From contig NC_061131.1 of assembly GCF_905220365.1 (NCBI RefSeq), positions 10,019,318 through 10,083,317 of the forward strand: 64,000 bases of DNA. The letters run 5' to 3'. A program made the position numbers and the translations under genes. This DNA is from Vanessa cardui. Its lineage: Eukaryota; Arthropoda; Insecta; Lepidoptera; Nymphalidae. Below are positions 25,401-37,400 of this stretch, in pieces. Position 1 is the stretch's first letter, and each line of letters starts with the position of its first letter. The notes below the pieces were generated by a model, which had not been told where the DNA came from, ran no database searches, and saw only the letters and a program-made list of their open reading frames with translations.

Positions 25401-28400
25401 AAGAGTAATAATAATCGAATTAAAGACTAAAAGATATTTATAGGAACCATCTGTATCGTCATGATTTAAATTATTCGATGTATCAACAAGATACTTAATT
25501 TTCTACAAAAACAGTATATGTATGTGATTTTGTGGCACATGACCCAATACACACATACGAGTATACTGTTTATTGTAGTAATGTTTAAAAATCTTGACAA
25601 CCACTGAAGTGAAACATAGATATAATACTAATTTAATTTTTTTATTGATTTATTTTGTTTTTGGTTTCTGGTTTGAATAATAATATATTAAATGAGTTTT
25701 AAATGAAATGCTACTGCTTGACTCGTTAGTTTCATTCAAACCGAATGAGACTGCGCCATTGCGAGTTGAGGTCAAAAAGTCAACGGAATGCTAAGGATAG
25801 AGATACTTACTTTATACCCACATAACAGAGAACTCTTAAAAAGTATACATACTAACTTTTAACTCATTGACATCAAAACAACCGGAACCACCAAATAAAA
25901 ACAAAACAGAAAAATTACAAAAAATTTCATTGCCAAGCCGTTAATGGAACAAGTAAAATCATAATTTGCAAATGTCATAGTTAAAGAAGATCAATTATCG
26001 AATAAGGATAACCTTCCTTTTAATCTATCGAGAGGCTAGTTAGTCGGACATCATCGAAAAAGTCGAACGATATATCTATTCGAAGAAACATTGAAAGATA
26101 AGTCTACTGCGACTCATTACGAGGGTAAATTAACAATATATTTTTTAACAGTCAGAGAAGTTAAGTTAAGATAAAATTGAAAAGAAAAATTGTTATTATA
26201 TTTAATTTACAACGCTTCCATTCCGCGGATTTTAATACCGTACGACCGGATCGTAACTCTGTGCGAAGTACTTGACGAAAAACATTTATTAATACAATAC
26301 TTAAAATTTGTTGGTTTATTAATAATGTATAAAATAAAATAGAAACAGATGTCTTATTTTACTGTATATTTTATTCCTTTATTTTACTACGTAAACAAAG
26401 AAAAATATTTACATTATTAACTTATGCGTCAATTTCTCTATCAATATATTCCCGATATTTAAAGCAATTCAGAAAATACTATAATACAATAATATATATA
26501 GAAATCATTAAACGCTTTTATTTAGCTCGCCTTGTTTATTTCGATAGCTCAAATTTAGTAATTGTATAATTCAATTCCCGTCTTATTGACTGATGACCTG
26601 ATATTCGGTACACACCTTTAGTTTTGATGACAATACAATGAAATATTCCAAGTGTCATTTTAAGTCGTAGATGACAAGTAAAAACAAGGCCTAACCAGCG
26701 TAACCTGATATATCACCGTAAAATTGTACACCGTTAAATACCGTAAGGTTATAAAATGCGTCTCTACACTGCCGTAAAAAATGAACGTTTATTCAAGTTA
26801 CAGTAAAACATATACAATTTCGATAATTTATAATATTTCAGTTATGTTAGGTTACAAACTTTATAATTTAACTGAAAATACTTTGATATATTATAAACTA
26901 CTGAATAAATATGCGTTAAATTTGAAGTAGTATGATACGGTTCACAGCCTCGCGAGATGCATTATAATATAATATGTTTGAAAAGAGTACTGTGACGGCT
27001 TTTAGTTTGGACCTACGTAATTACTTTTTTTTGTTTATGTACATTATCTACATCATAATTATTTCAATAATTAATTCTTTTGAATAAAATTCAAAATGTT
27101 TTTTATCAAAAAATAAATTTTAAGCAATAATTCTAAATATATGAAATATTCAACTTGGCAATGTTTGTTTTATAAATTTAAAATACATAAAGAAGAATAT
27201 CTGAGTACATCATTTAATTAAAAAAAGTCTCTAAACAAAGTTCTAAATTGCCCTTAAGGTAACAAAGCGGGAATTCAAGCATCACTTTCGTTACGGTTCG
27301 TCGATTTTGGTGTACGCAAAGTTCCAAGGGTTCATTATCAGCATTTTTATCTTGTCTATAAAATGTACAGTAAAATTGTTTACCCTTCATAAAAGTATGC
27401 TCAAGATATTTAATAGAGGTCAGTAAATTAGTTCCTAAGGCGGCATCACGCCAGTATCACTAGCTACGAACAGTGAGATGGTATAAAGTAAAAGGTTATT
27501 TTTAAACAAGCTTCAGAACACTCAAAGCCTTTCTCTCGTTATATATGTGTCTACATATCTAGTTCTGGGAATCAAACTATTTTAATCCATATCTTGCGTT
27601 AAACAAGGACTTAAAAGATAAGTGTCACCGCTAATTATCGGTCTTTTTTTAAATAACCACATACCTACATCGTTTTAATAAATCACTCATAATATTAAAT
27701 TGATCGCAAGCAATAAATAGTGAAACCATGTAAATAAAAGTCGACCATTAATACAGCTTTAGAATACAAAGAAAATTGCTATATTGGTTGGTTTTTATAG
27801 TTCCTGCTTCACCTCTTCATCTTTCTTCGTAGCGTCATGCATCTTCCACAATAAACGCGCTATTTGATACAATGGGAAAATTTAAATCGGACAGCTGAGA
27901 TAAACGTATTCAAACCATTAAATACTAACGACCCGCCCCGGCTTCGAACTGGTTTTCTGTTTACTTTACTATATTGTCCATGTATTATGTACAAAAACAT
28001 TCCTCTCGAATCACTCTATCTATAAAAAACGCATCAAAATCCGTTTCGTAGTTTAAAAGATAGAAGCAAATATAGAGACAGACAGCGGTAAGCGATTTTA
28101 TTTTATACTATGTAATGACGATGATAATGATTTTCCGAATTTATAATATGAATGACAGACACAACAAAACAGATGTTCGTGTAGTATTTTTTGCACTGTT
28201 CTTTAATACAATGCAATTTTGAAATGTTTTTAAGCAAAACATGGAAAGGGTATATGTTTAATTAATGCAACAAAACAGTATAAGATGCATCGTGTATATT
28301 AATATTGTCTTATGAAAGTACAGTTTTACTAAAGTTAATTAAATTGTCATGACGTACGTCGTCGTATCTCGCTTCTTTACCATTTTTGCCGTTTTTTCAG

Positions 28401-31400
28401 GACGAGATAAAACCTAATCTCATTTACGTCGTGAAGTTACCCCTGCTTCGTATATCTCAAAATTAAAAACTCTTTTCTACGTTAACATGGAAATATGGCA
28501 AAACAACGGCACCTTTTAGTTAAATAACATCGATTTGGCAATGTATTGCTTGCCACGGAAATTTTTAGCATAGTAGGTATAATATATACGTGATAAGCAT
28601 GAAGAAGAATAATCACGCCTACTTGGAAAGTGTGGTAATAAAAACTTTAGATTCGGTCGCGTCCTGCGTTCAATTTTCGAAGTATTTTTTCCCTCTCAAT
28701 TTTCTTACACAGATTTTACAAATTTGTTTTGAATGATAAAAGTTTATTTTTTGCATCGAAAGTTTTTTTAGAACGTATGAAAAGAACATTTTTTCTCATA
28801 TTGTGTGTAAAGTATCATGCTAAAATTCGAATTAGCTGGAGCTTCTTTTTCGTATAAGGTAAATGAACAATAATTTGTTTCTATGGTTGTTTAAATAGTT
28901 ATTAAATATTTTAATTAAAAAGTCTTGACATAATTAAATCTAAACATGTAAATTGTATTTGAGATTGTTTTTGCTTTTTAAGACTCCGCTTACATAAATG
29001 TGAAATTCTTATCGATTTTGGTCGCGAAAGCATTAATCATAATTATTTGCACAACAACAACAACAACAGCCTGTAAATTCTCACTGCTGGGCTAAAGTCC
29101 TCCTCTCCCTTTGAGGAGAAGGTTTTTGGAACGTATTCCACCACGCTGTTCCAATGGTTGGTGGGTTGGTGGAATGCACATATTGCAGAATTTCTATGAA
29201 ATTTGTCACATGCAGGTTTCCTCACGATGTTTTCCTTCACCGCTGAGCACGAGATGAATTATAAAGACAAATTAAGCACATGAATCAGCGGTGCTTGCCT
29301 GGGTTTGAACCCGCAATCATCGGTTAAGATGCACGCGTTTTAACCACTGGGCCATCTCGACTCATATTATTTGCACACGTTTATATTATTGTAGTGCACA
29401 AGTGTGGGTGCAAATCAATACGTACGACACTCTAGTTATATATGTAATATCAAATCTGACAACTCGTCGATTCTTCACGCTGTCAATACTAGCTCCAGAG
29501 TTAGAAGTAAGTAGTGCTGGTACTATAAAAAATTCTATAGAAAACCCAAATAATTATATATTGTTTTGTAAAGGCATTTGAGAAGCGGGATCTACGGTCT
29601 TATAATTTAGCCTGTAATAATAATATACGTAGAGTATAATGATAACAAACCTGACAGCAGGCACTTCCAGTATGTCCCATTCGACCGACATGTAGAATTC
29701 TGAGAGGTCAACACCGACGGACACCACGTTGCTTCCAGCCTGCTCATCCATGTGCCTCAAGTCCACCTGTACACACATCCTCATTCCAAAGTTTAAGCGA
29801 ATTTTACTAGAGTAGTAGTATTGAAAGCTACATTTGTTACTCTATGTATTCAAAAGTCTTTAATATTTTTTGTCTTAAGAACCATTTTTTCGTTAATGCA
29901 ATGAATCAACAGGCTTATAACGTGAAATATATGATTAGTACTTCTTTCAATGTAATATTTGTATAAGCATTTTTTTTAAAGTTAAATAAATGTATTGTAT
30001 AACATTTTTGCATATATAATTAATATTCGAAGCATCAAATATAAATACTTAATGTAAAACACACAACAAATATACTGACATTTAACTATCTGGCATAATT
30101 TTGAACGCTATTTAATTGAGATTAGCTTTTAAAGTCACATTGTCGTTATTAAATATTTACGTCGAGCAAAAATATAACTATACGAGTATGTGTGATGATA
30201 AGTGCATATCGAACTCTTGTATTTTTGCTCAAGCGTAAATTAGTTTATAGATATTTTATTTATAATTCCTTTTTAATTTTAATATTTAGAACACATTTCA
30301 TTATTTAGTCATTTTGTTTATCAGATACATGCTCCCTGTCACACAATGTGTAGGCACCTAAAAATCAAGAATTAATTAGTGATCTGTAACAACAGTTTAT
30401 GACATCGACTTCCTTCTTGACGCCTTTCGAGATAACTTTTACTGAAATCATACCACAAAGTGTGTCAAGTACCTGTATAAAATCGCTTTTAGTTCATGTT
30501 TTTAGAACGACACTGAGCAACAAGATCTCGAATCATGCGAAATAGTAACAACGCGAAACACAACACCTAGATCAATTTTATGAGCTTTGAGTTTTTAACG
30601 AGTTGTAATGGAGGCTGACCCCTGTTTTTCTTTAATTCTCTCTTACATCAGTGTAATGTTATCGACTAGGGTGGACTCCATTGTGTGTGACTCGTCAAAA
30701 AACAAGGACAACGGAAGCACCGGCTCCGCCGCGCATGTGTGTGTCGCGCGGGAACGGCGTGAAGCCGCGAGTGTGTCTGTCGCGTGGAGGCGAAGCCGCG
30801 CGACTATCCATATGCCGCCCGCCTCAGCACAACAACGGCCAGCAGCTAATTACTAACACAAATCAGAATCACGCAAGGCAGACTCTATAGTCTATACTAA
30901 ACGCGGCCGTTGTTGCTTTGAGGCTCGAGCTTTGTTCTTGTGTAGCGAGTGCATGCAAGACTGTCTCGTCGAGTGAAGTCGATGTGCGTGTATCGCTTCA
31001 ATCGTCGATACGGTCGCTCTAATGTTGACATCTATTTCAATTGTGTATCGTTTTATTCTGTTAGTTTTGTTATGATAATGACTACATGCAATGACCAGCG
31101 ACACCGAATTCTTACAGCCACTAAAGTCGCTAATAGGGAAAGGTATAAAATATGCAAAGAGATGGCCGTTAATGCTCCAAAATATAACGAATCAAAATGT
31201 GACGGTTATCTTTTTCAGACGTCGTGTAGTGCTTAAGTTGTCCACGTGTTTAGTGTAAAGCTGTGTAAGAGACGTGGTCACGGTTTGCGGCGCTCGGCCG
31301 TGTGATCGGGAATGCAATTGGTTCGGAACTAAGCCGGAGACATGCAGTGTGTGCACCGTGTAACACAGAGGAGGCATGCAGCAAGCACTTGTGTCAGCTG

Positions 31401-34400
31401 TTTGTGTTTCAGAAAGTGTGTATAGGCGCGAGCGGAGCCAGCTGGAGCGGGTGAAATAAACGGGATAAAACCATTCCGCGCTGCGAGTCAGTCTTGTGTT
31501 ATAAAAAAAGATCTTTATAAATAACCTCAAGGGCGGAATGATTTCGTAAATGTGAGGACATTGGACAAGGATCAAGTTAAGTGACGTTGCATCCCATATC
31601 ACCTGACATTTAAAATTTTATACCTTTCCGTGTCGAGCGAGGAAGGCCGATCGAACTAAGTGGAACCGATCGAGGATATTCTGGAGCATTCGTGGACACG
31701 CACGTTGACATACTGCTACTCCACATACTTAAAAACATCACCATCGCAAAGGTTATGTAAACTTGCAACTTGTTAATGCTAAAGAGCGAGATAAAGGCGG
31801 CTAGCGGGCGGCGGCTAGCGTCGCGCGCTCGTCGCCTTTCGCACTAGCACCGACGCGAAAAGTCAATGTGTTTAACATTATTAACATACCACACAGACAG
31901 AATAGTAATATTAATTACACGACGAAAAACGTTCGAGCCAACAAGCTACTGCATGGACATGGGCCGGAGCGGCGGGCCCTACGCTACAGCCCGCGCGCGC
32001 GGCGCCAAGCGGCGTACAGCGGGGCGTCACCTTGAAGCCGTCATACGTCCAGCTGCCTAACTTAAGCACACAGGTTTGCACGTCGTAAGGAAAGAACTCG
32101 ACGTCGATAGAGCAGGAAGACTTATAGACTGCTGGCGGCTGCCACACCACCATGCCATTGTGGTACACCGTGGCCTTGGTCATCAGCGTCACCTCGTAGT
32201 TTCCATCGGCGCTGCGGACAAACAGAGTGGTGAGCCATAGCGGTGGGAGAGACCCGGTAAATTACCTTGAATCCGTCGTACGTCCAGCTACCGAACTTAA
32301 GAACGCATGTTTGCTCGTCGAAGGGAAAATATTCCACATCTATTTCGCAGGAAGACTTGTAAATAGCAGGCGGTTTCCATTCGACCAGCCCTTGGTGATA
32401 GATGGTTGCCTTGGTCGCCAACGTTACCTCGAAGTTGCCGTCGGCACTGCAATATTAACGCACATTACAAGCCGGCACGGGCCCCACGCGTCAGCCCTTT
32501 AGTTCGCGCTAGTGTGTTCATCTGTGGCGTCGGCGGTTGTTTGTGTTCATCCTTACATGTGTAAGTGTCAATTGTTTCCTATGTAAAACTATCTATATTC
32601 TATATATAACATAACACTTCTGTTTTCACTCTCGATAACTTTGTGGCATTGTTCTGTGTGTACAAGTGTGGCTATAAGTTAAAATGTTTACAATGTTGGA
32701 TTGTTTCATTTTTTATTTCTATACGTGTCATTGCGTTACATTTTTTGTGACTTATGTGAATGAAAATGATGTTAATTTAAAATTTAACATGGATGTAAAA
32801 TGCGAACAATAACTGCGTTATATTTACATATTTATTCGGCAAGCGAATCTCCAATGAAATTAATAAATTCGAGTGTATTAAATATTACGTTAATTTAGCA
32901 TAACTTGAGTGTGTTCAAAATGTGATGAAGAGAAAAAGAGTAATTTGGAACAGTTTTGAAGGATTGGGGTAAAAGGTTCACATTTGAAAGAGACATGACC
33001 TAAGAAGGGAGCGGTCGGAAATGAGCCAGGATTGTGCCGAGGTCATTTATCAAAGTCCGCCTCTTCATGCGGCACACAAGACTAATCGAATGCCTTCTCT
33101 GAATTATTTCTAATCAACATCCACTGAAATCATCTGTCACTATTATAAATTAATCAGGAAATAAATAACACAATTTAGAATATTTATCTGTTATTAATTA
33201 TACATTAAAAAGATACACTAATTTATCAATCATTTGCACGAATCAGAACATCCACAGCTTTTAATGTACAGTTTAAAACATCGCCCAAATCATCTTTTAC
33301 GTCACTTATTAATTTACTGATTCCAGATTTGATTCTATCGAATATTAAACTAATACCATCTACAAACGTTGGATCACTTTTGACCTAAAAATAAAGAAAA
33401 ATTTATTAACCTTAAAAATATAATTATTAAATAAATTAGTATCGAAATTATATTTACCAATTAAACTAAAGTATATGACATTAACAACGCTAATATGATT
33501 TTCATGACAATAAATAATTAACAAGCGTTTAAATTACTGCGTTACAGACGCGCTTATAATTTACGACTGGTGAATAAACATGATCCAGTACGTGCTGTTA
33601 TAACATATTACGTACGACAAATATTTAACGTTATACATTTATAAATGAAGGGTTCGTACGTCATATTAAAATGAATTTTCAATTAGTTGTGTTAGAAACA
33701 GACTCTAAATTCATTATTGTTCAATGTTACACGAGAAATCGTTCACGAAGTTATAAACTTCGTCAAATTAGTTAAGATTGGAAACTTTTATCTTATAACG
33801 AGTTTGAAACCACTTATACCTATATATAAATATATATAACTTGTCTGCGAATTCGGGCGTGAATTTATAGTAGCTTGACAATTTGAAAATTATAGCATTT
33901 TATAATTTTAATTCATGAAATGATCTATCTAACAGCATGTAATACGTCGAAAAGCATTTACCAGACTTTTGTACTGCGACATCAATGAGGCTGAAGGTCT
34001 AATAAAGTGACGTATCTATACTAATGGCGCAACGATCAATAACGCATTCAAGCACAGATAACGAGAACTATGAGAGCTCTAATACCTTTATATAAAAGCC
34101 AGTGATATATTTATGTGATAAATTTTAACTTTGGTTATTTAGAGTGTGTTTTTAAAATATGGTATTATTATAGATAGCGATGAGTGTGATTATGACGAGT
34201 ACAGATTTTGCATCACTTTTATTTTTATTTAAATCAGTAATAGTAATACATCACTAAATTAGTATGGAAAAATGTACAAGGGAACTAGTTCTTTAAAGAG
34301 TAATGTTCTATGTTTGTATTGTAATTTAGAATACAAAGTATAATTTACAATAATTTTTTATGATTTTTTACGGACTATGATATTTTAATTGCGTATGGAG

Positions 34401-37400
34401 AAGCGATACGGCGTAGTGGAACGATGAATACTAAACCGCTCGTGACGCGGCATCATTCATAACTATTACTGTTTTTTCAACTATTTCGAACAATGCCAGA
34501 AACTATAGAGAACTTTAACTAACCGAGTAAACTCGAATTGCTACAGCTGGCAAAAATATGTAAAACAGGTAATAATTTCGGATTTTTTTTTATCTCTACA
34601 ACTAAGTAAGGATACTATAATAACTTGTTTTTTGACTGAATCTAAGCTAAGAATCACGAAAGTGGCATTTCAGTTTGTTTTTAATATTTGTTCAAACTAG
34701 GTCAGTGTTTCTAATTATAGAATGAAGCAAATATCTATCTATTTTATTAATATAATATGATAAAAAAATTACACTATTTGAGCTATAATACATTGTTGTT
34801 TGAACGCTTTTCATGTTGTAAAAGGTTATAAAAATACAACATGTTGTATAAATCTATTATTAAACGTAAAACAAAGATATGTGTACTATAATACTCAGTT
34901 TGAACGGAGTTTATAATCTTTATATTATGTATTAAATATTAGACACATAAATAAACGTTTAATAATAATTTAATAACAAGAAATAAAATTGTTATAATAA
35001 ATCCCGGTGTGGATTATAACAACAACAAAAAAAGGTTTTGTATAAAACCGCATAAAAAAAAGTGACTAAGGTCGCTTGGGGAAGGCATAACGCTTTTTAC
35101 TTACGCGACGATTTCTGCCAGTTCACGCTATTATAATCCGCGTAAAAGACCTTCCTTCCAAAAAGATAATCATATAATTTAATTTGTATCTTTTTTGCTG
35201 TCTTTATTTCTACTTGTCTTACGAGCCGTAAGACTTCTTGTTAGCTCAAGCGTCACTTAAAACTAATGAACGCCGATAATTTAACACGGAGGGGCTCTAG
35301 GTAGGGCGCTAGCATCCTGTTAAAACGCAGGCCATAAATAATGCACCCTTATATCATTAAGCAAATCGCAAACAATAATCAGAATACGTGACTAGAAGCA
35401 AAAAATAGGTGAAACTATGTATTAAAAGCAAAAATCATCAGAGTTAAAAAATTGTGTGTATTTTAACCGCTAACCAAGGATTACTGATTTTTTATTTGAT
35501 TAATTTGTGTTTATTATTCATCTGTTGGTCAGCAGTTAAGAATTAGATCGTGAGGTAACCTCAATGTATCTAAATTCAATTAAATTCTAACACATATTCA
35601 ACTACCACATGACATCCTCAAATAGGAGAGGATGCCTTAGCCCAGCTATGGGACATTTGCAGGTTGTTACTTCTTTTCTTTGAAGTCGTCCCAATGTCAG
35701 TGTCCATTTATCACTATATGTACTCAAACTGATTTTATTTTATTATAAATCTTCATTTTGACAATAAAGAAAAACTCGTTAATTTCGTTTCGTTTCACCT
35801 AATTATAAAAAATAGTAATTAATTAGTAAGTAAGTATAAAAAAAATCCTTATCTTTTAAGATTGATAAGAAAACTCTCTCTCTAAACAGCTTGAAATTGC
35901 TTCTCGGAGAACGGGAAATAAGATTGGGGATAAATCCCTTTTTTCAGTAACTTTATCATAAGTATTACTGAAACCAATTTATTTCCAAAATATTCCATTA
36001 CCTTAAGCTTTATTTTTTTTGTAAATAAATATTTTACAATTTTTTTAAATGTGGGCAGAATCTGGCATTGTAATTTAACACAGATGAACGATCTATTATT
36101 ATCTTTTTTAACATAAAAATTTAGTGCAAATTTTAAATAAAAAAAAATGTAATTTCTTATAAGCATATCTTCAATATGGCCGTTCCAAAACTATGGTAAC
36201 CGCTCTCCGAAAAATGTCATTCACGATAATTAACGTGAAGTTAAATTAGAACATTTAATTACACAAATAAGAAAGCCGACCGAACATGGCAAGTTTATGA
36301 ACGAACCGATCGCTTTTCCATCACTAGAATTTTAAGTTTATATTTTAGAAAGCATTTTAGGTATCAATCAGGAGTTTCTATTCCTCACTTGTTATAGAGC
36401 ACGATGTCCGGTCGCCATATGTGGTCGGAGGGTACGTGCAACATGTGCACACCGCCATACTCGCGGGGCTCCCAACGCAGCTTGTAGTCGTACCACGACT
36501 GCTCCACCCACAGGTTTGTTGTCATTATTTGATTCTTCAAGTTCTGAAATAACATTTATCGTAAACAACTTAAAACGTTCAAGAATAAGCTACAAAAAGT
36601 TACGAAATCGGCATGGTGTTGCTCATTTTGAAAACAAAAATGCTGACTAAACTTGCGTAGCAATGTTTAGAATATGTTTTCTAATAAGAATAGAATAATA
36701 TAAGATATAAATAAAATTTATACTGCAATTGTCTACTTTTGTTTAATATATGACCGAGCAAATCAGGTTCCACCTGATTTGCTCGGTTGTTGTTTCTTCA
36801 TAAGGAACGGCACCGAAAAATGAACTAAACGCTTTTTACGTCATCGATGTGCCGAAATGAAAAGTTCCTTGTATCACATTCGTATTTTACTTGGTGATAT
36901 GGCCCGTCTGGATAGGAAACACCCACCATTAGTTATTAATAATATTCAATACATACTCAATACTGTTCTGGTTTGAAGGACGAAGGAGCTAGTATAACTA
37001 CAGGCACAGGGGACATAACATCTCAGTTCCCAAGTTTGGTGGCGCATTGGCGCTGTAAGGAATAGTTAATATTGCTAACAGCGCCAAAGTGTCTAAAACA
37101 ATAATTTAAATGTCTAACTCATCATTCATACAGACGAAAAGCGATACATTATATTTATGTATATATATATTTTTACATCCTCTTGACTATGACATGCATG
37201 TTTTCTGACATAAGATGTAGCGTAAGAAATTTCGCAACGTGAAAGTGATTAATTACCCGTTGTGTTGTGCTAAGCATTCTGTTGAATCATGCTTTGAATA
37301 CATTAAATATTTTATATACGTAGCAATATAATATATAAAGCATTTTGTAGTATTTTTATCGATGAATTGACGGCATGTTTTTATATAAAAGACTTACACG

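Larger units (their letters stand above)
20242..29650 (-). other. nAChR intron 5 (9.4 kb)
   Basis: Between exons 5 and 6. Holds two full SINE copies (20673-20968 and 29054-29365), repeat D copies (20395-20496, 23160-23390, 27921-28119), repeat C copies (23866-24013, 24293-24420) and a repeat B tail (22395-22519). Between 24430 and 27900 nothing beyond AT-rich sequence is seen. Confidence 0.8.
32447..36388 (-). other. nAChR intron 2/3 (3.9 kb)
   Basis: Between exon 2/3 and exon 4. Holds the putative small-peptide gene (33226-33505) and a worn SINE (35515-35670). A GC-rich stretch (32460-32560) lies beside exon 4. A minus frame at 35882-36166 is AT-driven and not recognised. Confidence 0.8.

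Noticed and set aside
30608..30856. 82-codon plus-strand frame with Ala/Arg-rich stretch
   Set aside because: Overlaps a tandem GTGTCGCG/GAAGCCGCG repeat; open in two frames at once, so openness reflects composition.
31192..31602. 136-codon minus-strand open frame, the longest unexplained frame in the middle of the window
   Set aside because: It lies in the CpG-rich island, has no domain, signal or splice logic, and the residue mix (many Thr, Ser, Arg, His) is what GC-rich noncoding DNA gives.
35882..36166. 94-codon minus frame just downstream of exon 2/3
   Set aside because: Lys/Ile/Phe-rich composition of AT DNA; the receptor reading frame has already ended at the 36388 donor.
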